Shown here: piece by piece, positions 20,663 to 32,600 of the stretch | Position numbering within the stretch: position 1 is the first letter of the stretch | Layout: every line of letters starts with the position of its first letter | From: Amoebophrya sp. A120 | Lineage: Eukaryota > Sar > Dinophyceae > Syndiniales > Amoebophryaceae | DNA length: 36,047 bases | Assembly: GCA_905178155.1 (NCBI GenBank) | Contig: CAJINV010000030.1 | Span: 1-36,047 of the forward strand | Reading direction: 5' to 3' | The notes under the pieces: model-generated | Seen by the model: the letters and a program-made list of their open reading frames with translations, nothing else | What the model was told of the DNA's origin: nothing | Databases searched by the model: none | Translations under genes and position numbers: made by a program

Positions 20663-23600
20663 TAGAGTGCACAATTTCATCCCCTCCGCCTCATTCGAAA
20701 AACATTTTTATACAGCAAGACAAACGCCAGCAAGTGTTGTCAGTAAATGAATTATATGTGACATACGCCCGGACTGCATGACAAGCTCCCGCTTCCGAAT
20801 TTGTTCATGCGATCTGCAGCGCCAGGAGATATAAACACTGGGTGTGCTATTTTGCATAACGAATGAGCAACGGGAGGAGGGGTTGTGCAATCTGATACGA
20901 TCGGTTCCGCATTGAGAACCCACCGGACAATGCGGCGACGCGCAAATTTTCGGACGACACACGGCTCAGCATGGACAGCCAGCGTCACAGCCTCGACGTG
21001 CCCAATATGGCGCCCTCAAACGTCACAAGCTCCGCTGTTACAAAATGAAGTTGTGATGCAAAACTGCCAGAAGCCACGGCCACCACACGATGACGCTATT
21101 TTGCATGACAAATTGAAATTTCCGAAGGGCTAAACAACGCCTAAATCTGTGTCAAATGTGTCCTGTAAGCCGTTCTTGCATAAACAGACTCATGTATACA
21201 GTTGAGACTGTAACGTTTGAGTGCCCCATACTGAAAAGCCGTCGCTCCAGTCTCGGCGGCTCGGAGTCGGAGCAGCACAGTGTGGGTTTAAATGTGGAGC
21301 AGAACATCAAACGCACTTCTGGCTCCGCCGGGGGATCTTCGTCTACTGGTTCCAGTCAGTTCCTGCAGCCCCCAGGTGCAGGAGGTGGCGGTGCGACAAC
21401 GGTTTCGTCTATGAGATTGCGTACCACCATTCCCAACTTACCATCGTTTGTCATGCAAAGTACCAGTACCGTTAGGTATCGCCGTTCGCTTTATTTGCAG
21501 CTTCTTGGCAGTGGCACCTCCGTGACATCCAATTCTCGAATAATCCCAAACCGCACTACAAGCTGTGGGTGGATATTTTGAACAAATTTTCATGTGGAAC
21601 AAGCCACATTGCTGTTGTCGCTTTTGTTGCTCTACTGCATGCCCTGCTGCAAATCAGCTGGAGTTGGGGTCCTCTGTTATGCAATCCCATATCTTCCCTC
21701 CTACCCCCAGCTGCAGACCACGAAACTTCTGGCGCTGGAGCAGTGTCGGCCTTGAAAGCCATGCGGATATATGTGAGCGCACAATAAACGTACTTTCTGC
21801 AGCCCCTCATACCTGATATCTAATAATTTGCGATGCATGCGAACAGCACAGCCAAAGGTCGAGGACAGGATTTGGCATTTTTTTGCATCAAAAAGGACAA
21901 AATAACGATGAGTGAATGAGGACGTCGTTGTAGTTGTGCACTCCCATAGGACGATGCGGAGTGCCAACAACACCCCGATGAAACCGGCCTCTCCGATATG
22001 GCGGTGAATAAAGTTTCTAGCGCTTCCTGTCCCTCAATTTGTAATGCACAAAATGAAGGCAAAGGCTAGTCAACATATTGAATATGTCATAATTCATGAC
22101 GTTATCGCCAGCGAGCATCTGCATGAAGACGACATATTAAATGCGCAGTAGCAGTACAACAACTTGAGGCTGAAATGTTTTTTTTCCCGACCATGTCGGA
22201 TGCCGCCGCCCCCACCCGCTGCTTACTCCCCGATAGGAGGAACACAGCAAGCCGGCCCGCTCCCTGTTGGAGCTGCCGCCACAGGAGGAAGCGACTATGA
22301 ATTGCAAAAGTATCGTACTCGTACTCGGATAAATGCATATACAAATGTCCTCAGCATGAGAAAGAAAATTTGTCATGCTGATTTAGCCTAAGAAAAAGAT
22401 CTGTAATGCATGATTGGAATACGAGTATTGTGCGATACTTTTGCACAGGATATTACCAACCAGGCGTCGCTGACTTCTGGGTCCGCCCTCGCGGCGTTGA
22501 AAGCCATGAGACAAAACAAGCCACCGGAACCCGCTCTGTTTCATCCAGTTGCTGGCGTTAATGCAGCAGCTCCTACGGTGGACGAGCGCGAGAAGCGGCT
22601 TCTAGACAGGCGGTCCCAGCGACTGGGAGCGTCAGAGCACCAGGAGGGAAGCCAATCCTCTGCAGGAGCAGTCGCAACGTCAGGATCTTCCACTTCTGTC
22701 GGAGGTGCGCCTGTTTTTCTTCCGGACCCGGCCTTGACGTCCTCGCAGCAGAGAGCTACTTCCGGCTCCAAATCGTCTACCTCGTCTCCCCCACTGCCAC
22801 CGTATCAAAAGCAAAAATGTCGGGGTCTGGGAATTTGCTCGACTTGTCATGCAGGTTTTCCATGACCCATATGATATGTAATGGAGGACCTAGCATGATA
22901 GATTCCGTGAGATCACTATCATGCCTATCCTGCATCAGAAAACGCCTCGGAACTTGATCAAAAGTGGACAGCATTTGGTAATCATGCAACACAGATTTTT
23001 GCATGATTCAGATTTAGCATGACAAGTCCCAACCTTCCAGACCCAGGCATATTTGAATTTGATACACCGCCCCCAAGAGCGATTCCTGGCGCCGCGGACG
23101 AGAGTCGACACGCAGTCTCGAAGCCACGCGACTCCTCATCGTCCCCCGTACCGCGCCCACCCCCGCCGCCCCCGCCACCGGACGTGGATAAAAGCGCGGG
23201 AAAGGGAATGGCGGCTGCCTCAGAAACAAGTAGAACAGCTGCTCCCCCGGTCGTCGTGGTGCCGTCGGGCCGGAGCAGCGGAGGCAACGCAAAGAAAACG
23301 ACCGGCTTGTTGGGCCCGAACGTCGCGCCCAGGGCACCTGCGCCGCTGCCACCGCCAGCCGGAATTTCGCCCGCACAGGACATGAAGGACACGTACTTAT
23401 TGGCTATGATTTTTTTCGAAATATCATGAGCTAACATCACCGCACGTCACCACTAAAAGTTCTGTAGAACAGAAACCAAAACGCCTATTCCTATTCGTAC
23501 TTCGAAAGTAAGAAGATGAAATATTCCCTTTACTTATTCCTATGAACAAAACTCCTTAAGAACTCCCCTTAAGACTTCCCTTAAGAAACTCCTTAAAAAA

Positions 23601-26600
23601 AGGTGGGGGGGGAATCGTTCATACCATTCGGGTTCATTTTTGCGCCGGCGGCATGCTGCGTTTTTCGGTGTGCGTTGGCGCAAGGTTTTGGCACCCAGAA
23701 AACCAGGCCCATAGCATGGGGATTCAGGCCGAAAGGTTTTAAGGCGATTTCTTTAAGGGGAAATCTTTAAGGGGCATCTTTAAGGGGATTCTTAAGGGAA
23801 TCTTTAAGGTGATCTTTAAGGGGATGCCTAAGGGGGCCCGTAGAGCGGCCCACGCGATTTCGTCAGGGGACAGGGCGCAAAAAGCTAACTACTGCAGGGC
23901 CCTGCCGTGAGCAGAGCGGCAACCACGGACCACAACAAGAGACACACCATGCGCAAGGCAGCCGGCAGGCTAGCGGCGGCCGGTAGGCTAGCAGTGGCTG
24001 GTCGGCAGGCTGGTCAGCGGCAAGCGGAAGGCTAGCAGTGGCTGGTCGGCAGGCTGGTCAGCGGCAAGCGGAAGGCTAGCCGCGGCTGGCAGGCCAGCGG
24101 CAGCCGGCAGGCTAGAAGTGGCCGGGGACTATGTAGTGGCGGCCGGTCCTGCCAATGGGCTAGCGCGCGGCCGGCACAGAGGCTAGCGGCAGTCCGCGGC
24201 ACGCGGTGCGGCAGCCGGAAGCAAGGCAGGGGCAGCTAGCGGCAGCCGGCGGCGCGCGGTGCGGCAGCCGGCAGGGCAGGCCGAGGCCAGCGGCAGCCAG
24301 CAGGCCGGGGCGAGCGGTAGCCGGCCCCGAGGCTAGCGGCAGCCGGAAGGGAGAGGCCAGCGGCAGCCGGCAGGAACAGGCGAGCGGCAGCCGGCAGGAA
24401 CGAAGGGGCGAGCGGTAGGTAGCCGGCAGGCAAAGGCCAACGGCAGGAAGAGGTTGGCGGCAGGAAGAGGCTAGCGGCAGGAAGGGGCCAGCGGCAGGAA
24501 GAGGCCAGCGGCAGGCAGAGGCCGGCGGCAGGCAGATGCCCGCGGCAGGCAGCCGGCAGGAAGAGGCTAGCGGCACGCAGGCAGCCGGCAGGCAGGGGCC
24601 AGGGGCGGCGGGCAGCCGGCAGGCAGAGGCCAGGGGCGGCAGCCGGAAGGCAAAGGCCCGCGGCAGCCGGCAGGCAGAGGCTAGCGGCAGCCGGCAGGCA
24701 GATGCTAGCGGCAGCCGGCAGGAAGAGGCTAGCGGCAGCCGGCAGGCCGAGGCCAGCGGCAGGAGGGGGCCGGCGGCAGGAAGGGGCCAGCGGCAAGCAG
24801 AGGCCAGCGGCAGGCCGAGGCCAGCGGCAGGAGAAGGCTAGCGGCGGGCGGGGGCCAGAGGCAGGCAGAGGCCAGTGTCAAGCGGGGGCCCGGCGGCAGG
24901 CAGAGGCAGGCCAACGGAAGGAAGGCAGAGGCCAGCGGGCGGCAGGATGGGGCCGGCGGCAGGAAGGGGCCAGCGGCAGGCAGAGGCCAGCGGCAGGCAG
25001 CCGGCAGGCCAAGGCTAGCGGCGGGCAGCCGGCGGCCCGAGGCTACCTTGCGGCAGGCAGCGGCAAGCGGTAGGAGGGGGCTAGCGGCAGGAAGAGGACA
25101 GCGGCAGAAGGAAGCCAGTGGCAGGCGGAGGCCAGCGGGAGGCAGAGGCCAGCGGCAGCCGGCAGGCAGAGGCCAGCGGCAGCCGGCAGGCAGAGGCCAG
25201 CCAGCGGCAGCCGGCAGGCAGAGGCCAGCGGCAGCCGGCAGGCAGAGCCAGAGGCCAGCACGCGGCAGCCGGCAGGCAGAGCCAGAGGCCAGCACGCGGC
25301 AGCCGGCAGGCAGAGCCAGAGGCCAGCACGCGGCAGCCGGCAGGCAGAGCCAGAGGCCAGCACGCGGCAGCCGGCAGGCAGAGCCAGAGGCCAGCACGCG
25401 GCAGCCGGCAGGCGGAGGCCAGCAAGCGGCAGCCGGCAGGCAGAGGCCATCGGCAGCCGGCAGGTAGAGGCCAGCCCGCGGCAGCCGGCAGGTAGAGGCC
25501 AGCCCGCGGCAGCCGGAAGGCAGAGGCCAGGCCGCAAGCGGCAGCCGGCAGACAGAGGCCAGCAAGCGGCAGCGGGCAGGCGGGGGCCAGCGGCAGCCGG
25601 CAGCCAGGCTCAGGCTATTTTTCTAGCGATGGCCGGCAGGTTGAGGCTATGTAGCGGATGCCGGCGGGCAGAGGCTGTCTAGCGGAAGCCGGCAGGCAGA
25701 GGCCGCCTAGCGGCAGCCGGCAGGCAGAGGCTACATACCTAGCGGCAGCCGGCAGGCAGAGGCTTGCGGCAGCCGGCGGGCAGAGGCTGGCGGCAGCCGG
25801 CAGGCAGAGGCCAGCGACAGCCGGAAGGCAGAGGCCAGCGGCAGCCGGCCGGCAGGGGCTAGCGCGCGGCAGCCGGCGGGCTAGCGGCAGCCAGCCGGCA
25901 GGCTAGCGGCAGCCGGTCGGCAGGCAGGCCGGCAGAGAGTCGGCCTGGAGTCGGCCTGGCAGGCCGGAGCGGGGCAAGAAGCTGGCGCGGGTTTGTCAAA
26001 AGCCGGCGCGCGAACGCGCACAACGCCCCCACTGACATCGGGCCCCCTCTCCCTGTCTCCTTGGAGTTTACTCAGCCACCGACTTACCGGTCGCAACCGA
26101 CAACCCCAAGACCAGGCGAGCCCAGCAGGGCTCGCCCCGAGGCTTGTTAGAATTATTTATAGGCTTTGTTGAGGAGAAGTTCTACTATTCAGCCATGAAT
26201 CCAAAAAATGACCACATCGCATCTTAGTCATTCGTTCCGCACTATACAGAAAACTACAAAAAAACAGGAGCCTCGACGAGTCGTTGATTCGATCCCCTGG
26301 CGTGGGCGCGTATCCTGTGCAAAAGCATCGTACTCGTAGAAGTTGCAGCCATGCATTACAAATACAAATCTCGCTCCCAAGGCAAATCAGCATGACAAAT
26401 TCCATTTGTCATGCTCGTGCTGAGATAATTTGCATATGCAATTACCACTAGTACGATGCTTTTGCAATGCATAGCACGCTGGATCGATCCATTGTGTCGA
26501 CCGAACATTCGTTTCTGGAGCGGTCCTCGTTTCTGTCGCCCAACACGGAAATCCGGCAGGAAAGGAAATTGAAGGAGATTCGCGCGAAGCGGGCCGAAAT

Positions 26601-29600
26601 CCGTCGGGAACTCGACAGTGCCCGGAACACCGCATCGAAGGGTGGAGATCATGCAGACGGTATACCGGCGGCAGACCAAATAAGCTCCGTGGGGATTATT
26701 TCTGCCCCACCAGCACCGTTGAAACTGGGTTCCTCTGCAGCTTCTGCGGATTCTAGCAACTCGACGCTCGCCCGTCCGGGTACCGCCACCAGCCTCGGAG
26801 GCTCCCAGCTGCTGGAGATGGAACTGAGCCAAAAATCGGATTCTCCGGTGTTGGCAAGTAAACTCCGACAAAGCAGCAGCTATGCACTGTTGCAAAAGAT
26901 AAAGTATCGTACTCGTAGTTCTACTTGCAGTACTGACATGTACAAATTCATCCAGTCAAGACAAACTGTTGATTATGAATTGTGACGTTTGAACCCTTAG
27001 ATAAAGAAGGAAGATTTTGATACTGCAGAAATGCTGCACCGTATTCTATTTGAGTACGATCCCTTTGCATCGGGGATAGCAGCACAACCGCAGCCGGCAT
27101 GATTCCCCCCCCACCGCCACCGGTCCCCAAGAGCGCCGTCGGTAGCGCGGGAGGAGCTCCTCCACGGGCACCAACGGCTTTGGCCGTCCCGCCCCCGCCC
27201 GTGAACAAGTTACCGCAAAATGCACCGCCGGTATTGAAGATTCATTGGCGATAGAACTGAGTTCTCGTTTCATGTACATAACATTGGTGGTCTTACCTTA
27301 GTAGTTGTCAACCTGCATACTTACTACAATCGGACTTCTTTTCATGATGGATGCAAAAGATGAAGCAAAATTCTGTCAACACCTCCTGCAGGCATCGACG
27401 TTTCTGGTGGGCAAGCGCGGCGGTGGAATTTTGACTCCCCGAGAGGACCAGGATCAAGGGGACTTGTTTGACGCGTCTTTGACTTCCGATAAGCAGCTGT
27501 TGGAGCTGCAGCAGCAGTCTCCGAGCTTCGTTCAGGGGAAGAACCTGAAAAAAGTTCCCCTCGGATTGCGCGCTGCCGATCAGAGAGGGGTGCTGGACGG
27601 ACCCCCCGCATTGCCGCAGGGAGCAGCTGCTGCGACCTCAAGTCTCAAGCAGGCTTCGGCCTCGCTCGCGCTACCGCCAGCACCACCCGCGGCGCCGAAG
27701 CCGCCAAAACAGGTGAAGCAGAAGTACTTGACTTAGGATGGCTGCAAACTTCATAACTTTTTCTTTGTGGGGTTGGGGAATGGAAGACGTAGTTCATTCT
27801 TGTATGCAGCAGTTGCATTTCGCTCTTGCCGCGGCTGGAACTGCTACTGTCTTCAAACTGCTCAATTTGTCTTATTCAATCGCGATTATGACAAGAACGA
27901 ATCGCTTGTATTTGAACAAGCAGTGCGTTGTAATATGCCGACGTAGTCGTGAGCAAAGAATTTCACCATGAACAAAATTAATAATTTTGAAGAGCATGAT
28001 GAAGATGATAGCCGACTACAAGGTCAGAAACAAAACCTGCGAAAATTTTGTTTGCCTTGTTCATCCCCTTGAACAGTTGTTTGTGTTTGCCAGCTGCATA
28101 CCTTTCCGAGCGACGTGAAATCGGTGTACCAAAAGTATCTCGACGATATTCTCGGAAAATTACCCATGCCGCCATCTGCATGACAAACCCAGAATTTGAT
28201 ACGTATTTTGCATGACAAATTGTGGATGGGTTTGGTGGTAAATTTTCAGGGAATAGACGACCCCGAGATCAACCAGAAAACTTTGATTCCCCTTGCCAAG
28301 GCCGAGCAAATCCTCACGAACGTCGGGTGTTTGCCTAACTGGAAGGATCTGTTGCTCGGCGACGCAGGTAGGGAAGCAGCAGAGCCGCAAGTGAATATTC
28401 GGACGCTGGTGGTGTTTCTTTCCGCACACACCAAGGTCCGCAAGAAGACGCAGCTGCGGTTTGCCGCCCTGTTCCTCGGGGATCCCGCTGAGGAAGGCCA
28501 GATCTCCCAGGAGGTCGCCGAGGTCATCCAGAAGGGCCATCAGCTGTACCAGAAGGGGCTCGATGCGATTAGTGCGGGTGGAGCTTCCAATACCGGTAAG
28601 CCTGCGGAGATAGTCAGCAAGCAAGATAGCGATTCGACGTGGCCGCATGGAATCAAGGTACAACTAGGCTGATATTGCTGCCTCTACTCTTGGTCTTGAA
28701 GATAGGTAAATATAAAAGTAAGAGTGAATGAAAATTCTTTGCCGGGCTTTAAACCCAAATCGTGCATAGAAAAAGAACTGGAACCGGGATCGTGATCTCG
28801 GCAAGCAAACAGTTCTGCATCTTCTGTCGAGATTGAAATAAAATTCATGCAGATCCCCGCTCTGTTCCGTAACCGCGAACGCGTGGAACTGGAGGAGTTC
28901 ATCAACAGTGCGCTTGCAGCAAGCAAACAGGGTCTGCGGCGGGCGTCCGGACGCTACTCAAGCGACGATGACCAGCAGGCGGCTTTGGCAGTAGACCACG
29001 GAACGCCGAGTGCAGCATCCGCGGCGCAACAAAAGCAGCGTCGGAGGTCCTCGCAGCGGCTGTCGTCCCAGGAACGCGGTGGTGGTGGCTACTCCTCGCA
29101 GGAAGATATGCTCAACACGCAGACTACCCCATCAACCCGTGGGCGGTCACTATTTCGTGCCCGCGGCGAAGGGGAGGCCCCCTCAGCGAACTTCGTAAGG
29201 CCTGTGCAGCACCGGCGTCGCGGACGCAGTATCGACGAGGAGGAAAGACAGGCCCGGGAGGACGATGAAATAGATCCCGATCCGGACATCAGTAGTTCCG
29301 CCGCGGAGGATGATGAAGTACTTGCGGAGGAGCGCGGGTCCTCCCTGAAGATTCGAGACCAAGTCACGATAAACATCGACGAGCACCAAATAGAGCCCGC
29401 CGGAACTAGAAGAACGACAGGAAGACCTACGGCAGTGGCAGTCCCGCTCACGACAGAGGACCTGGAGAAGCAGACGCGAAAAAAGGAAATCTTCGGGGCT
29501 GATGGTTCTTTATTTCCACCACGACCTGCTGATGCTCAACAAGAAGAGGAACAAGGAATACAAGCTCAGCCTGACCGTGCAGACGTACGCGTCGCAAAGA

Positions 29601-32600
29601 GCAAAAAGAAGCAGCGACGCAGAAGCACGTCCACACACGGGAAGTCCTCAGACGAAGAAGAAGAGCAGGCTGCAACTACAGTCGGGGTCAGGGACGAGCA
29701 ATATCAAATATGAAAGTGTCTGGGTCTGGAAGAATGCAACTTGTCATGCTAAATCTGAAGCATGCGAAAAATCTGTGTTGCATGATTACCAAAAGTCGTC
29801 CAGTTTTGACCAAGTCGGGAGGGAGTTTCTCATGCAGGATTGGCATGAAAGAGATCGCACAGAATCAGTCATGCTAGGTCCTGCATTCCAGACCCCATGG
29901 GTCATGGACAAGCTGCATGACAAATCGCGCATTCTTCCAGACCCAGACATTTTTGCATTTGATAAGCAAGCGCGGAGTACAAAGGGTCGCGTGAACTTCC
30001 CGCCGGACGCGGATCTCGTGGAGGAAAAGGTATCAAAAGGAATAATCCCCCTCCCCATATCAAAAAGGTATGTTTGCGAAAATTTGTGTTGCTGATTTGA
30101 GGTCACAAATCACATTTGTCTTGCAAGAAGACAAGGGCAGAAGCTTCCGCCCGATTATGGAAGCGATCTGTCATGCTACTGGGCCTAAAAGTGAGCCGCT
30201 TGCCATGCTGAACAACTAGACCCATACGCTCCTGCCTAGCCTGGGGATCTGGCCGCAATGAATGCCTCTCTGCAGTATATCCCTGATTTGTGTACACAGC
30301 TCCGGCATCAGAAATTCCGTTTTGATATGGGGGGAGGGATTTTTCATTTCGATAGAAGGCGATCTTTGACCAGAGCGGCACTCTGATGGGCACAACGGGC
30401 GAACAGGAGCAATCGGAGCTTTTGCAGCAGCTGGAAGCACTGCTGCAACTGAAGGTGGACCAGTGGCCCCTAGCAAAGGAGAGCGACCATATGGCATTCT
30501 CAACTGTTACATTCTCAACTGTTACATGGATTTGTTATGCAAAACTTTCATCAGTATCTACATTATCAAGCTGCCTCGCATGACAAATTTCCGAAGGGCT
30601 GAACAGCATTTAAATCTGTGCCAAACCTGTATTGCGAGAGGCGAAATCTTCCCGCTTGCACTTTTGCCATTCTTGCATTACAAATCCATGGAACAGCTGA
30701 GGATGTAAACGTTTGAGAACATCATAGACCACCGGGCTCAGTTGCTGTCCGTCCGGATGGGGCAGATGCTACGCGGAGGTGCAGGTGGAAGTGCAAATTA
30801 CAACACAACGGCAGGAGGAGCTGGCGCGACAAATGGAGCAGGAGGACAACCGACCACCAATCTCGGGTACCAAAAGCGCGCGAAGACGACGCTGCAATAT
30901 CGCAAATTGGGGGATCATGTTGTCCCGGCGGACTCCTTCCTGCTCGGCGGCGGCACGGAGAACAAAAGCAGCACGAAGGAGGCCATTATGAACTGCAAAA
31001 GTAGAAGTAATATCGTACTCGTATAAATGCATTACAAATTTGCTCAGCATGAGAAAAGAAATTCGTATTGCTGCTGTACCTTAAGAAAAAGATTTGTGAT
31101 GCAGGACTGCAATACGAGTGCGATACTTTTGCACAGGATAGCCATGAAGCTGGTGCAACGACTCCAGCTGGAGGAGGACTTTGCGGCCGAGAAGAACCAG
31201 AAGAACCTTCAAGACCGGACGCCCGAGCAGTCGCGGTACCAGGGGAACCGCTCCCCACGGCAGCTGTTGCTGGGACCCAAGCTCACAGAGGCAAAGTTGA
31301 AGAAGAAGTTGGAGACAAAGACTGCTTCCAAAACTTCGTCCAGCAAGGAGCAGAAAAAGGACGGTCCTCGTGCAGCAGCAGGTACAACTGACGAAACTAC
31401 TGCCAAAAACACGTCCAAAAACAAGTCGTTTCTGGCTAAGTCTGACCCGTTTCTGGAGGATTTGATGAGCTTTGCGCGCGGGAAACGGGAGAAAGACGCG
31501 AGCAAGACGGCGACGGAGCAAGGGAAGGGGAAAAGTTTGGAAGAAGAGGAGCAGCTGTCGGAGCCGGGGTCGACCACACTCTCGACGTCGAACGTGCGGG
31601 ATCAAGCGAACGAATTTGGCGATTTGTCTGACGCCGAGATCTCGTCCGTCGGCGGCAGCAGCACCCGGAGCAGCCGCCGCGGGGGTTCGCGGAAGATGAA
31701 GAAGAAGCGAAAGAAAAAGCACAAAAAGAATCACTCCGCTCGCTCCAGCGAAGCCGGTGACAGCGACGATGCGGGGTTCTCCGAGGTGGACTTGAACGAC
31801 TCGGAGACTAACTCCACGGGTAGCCGAGTGCGGACCCTGGAAGAAATTTTGCGTCCGAAGGGGGACGACATGCCCAGCGACCCGGAGGACCTAGTGGACC
31901 ATTCGCGGCAGCTACGCATGGACAAAATAGGTGTTACAGTTCTTACATATTGTGTTGCTTTGCAGGCAACCCTGCACATGCAACGTCTGTCACCACGGAA
32001 TAAATGCTTGCAACCCTCATTTCATGCGTCATTATGCAACGTAGCCATTGTTCCATTGCAAGTCCAAGTAGTTTGTCTTGGTGAAGTTCGCACTGTAACT
32101 ACTTTTTTTTCCTTGGATAGCAGCCGTTGGTTCGCGATGCCGCCACTCTGCACGACTTCGAGCGCAAGGACGAAAATAACTTGCTCCTCGAGGGGTGGTA
32201 TGAATTGCACAAGCATCGTACTAGTATATTGCATGACGAATAATTTCCTCAGCATCAGAACTGGAATTTGTAATGCTGATTGATCTTAGGAAAAAGATTT
32301 GCAATGCACAATTGCAATTACGTACAAGTGCGATACTTTTGCACTGGATAGGTGGCGCTGGCTGCTGTGCTACCGAGGAACATCCAATGCCAAGCGGGCC
32401 GTCGCGGGGTGCAGCTTTTATCCTATGTAAAAACGTCCCCACCCCATAGTCAAGATGGGGAATCCGCTAGACAAATCCCCAAGTTTTGACTGTTTGGCAT
32501 GACAAATGTGGTCTCGTAGTGTAGTGCTGTTTAAGGTAGCTCAACAGCATCACAGATCTAGTGCGTCATGCTGATTGGAGTATGACAGATCCCAAAACAC

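Larger units (their letters stand above)
23393..26267 (+). other. Giant intron, GT-AG, 2,875 nt, filled with repeats
   Basis: The donor is GGACAC|GTACTTATTG and the acceptor CTACAAAAAAACAG|GAGCC; phase 2, joining exon 13 to exon 14 in frame. It contains a CTTAAGG cluster (23551-23835), a unique stretch, a 24-bp minisatellite (23941-25935) and about 330 bp of ordinary sequence before the acceptor. No introner termini are present at its ends, so it belongs to the conventional class. Confidence 0.7.

Noticed and set aside
20363-20680. 105-codon open frame on the - strand
   Set aside because: It overlaps the exon 5-6 region, shows no domain, and has no introner-consistent extension on that strand.
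25230-25430. CRISPR-like direct repeats of 34 bp
   Set aside because: The copies are contiguous with no unique spacers and grade into a 24-bp minisatellite. The context is a eukaryotic intron.
26115-26136. Rho-independent terminator
   Set aside because: There is a perfect 9-bp stem but no U-run, and the setting is a eukaryotic intron.
27195-27255. Formin FH1-FH2 junction: proline tract followed by VLKIHW, resembling the start of an FH2 domain
   Set aside because: VLKIHW lies after a good GT donor at 27,231, the frame stops two codons later, and the downstream exon has no FH2 features. The proline tracts remain, but a formin call is not supported.
29786-30106. Short open frames inside introners, such as this one in B2
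   Set aside because: They are similar in all B copies because the elements are related; they start and stop at arbitrary points and are too short for a transposase.
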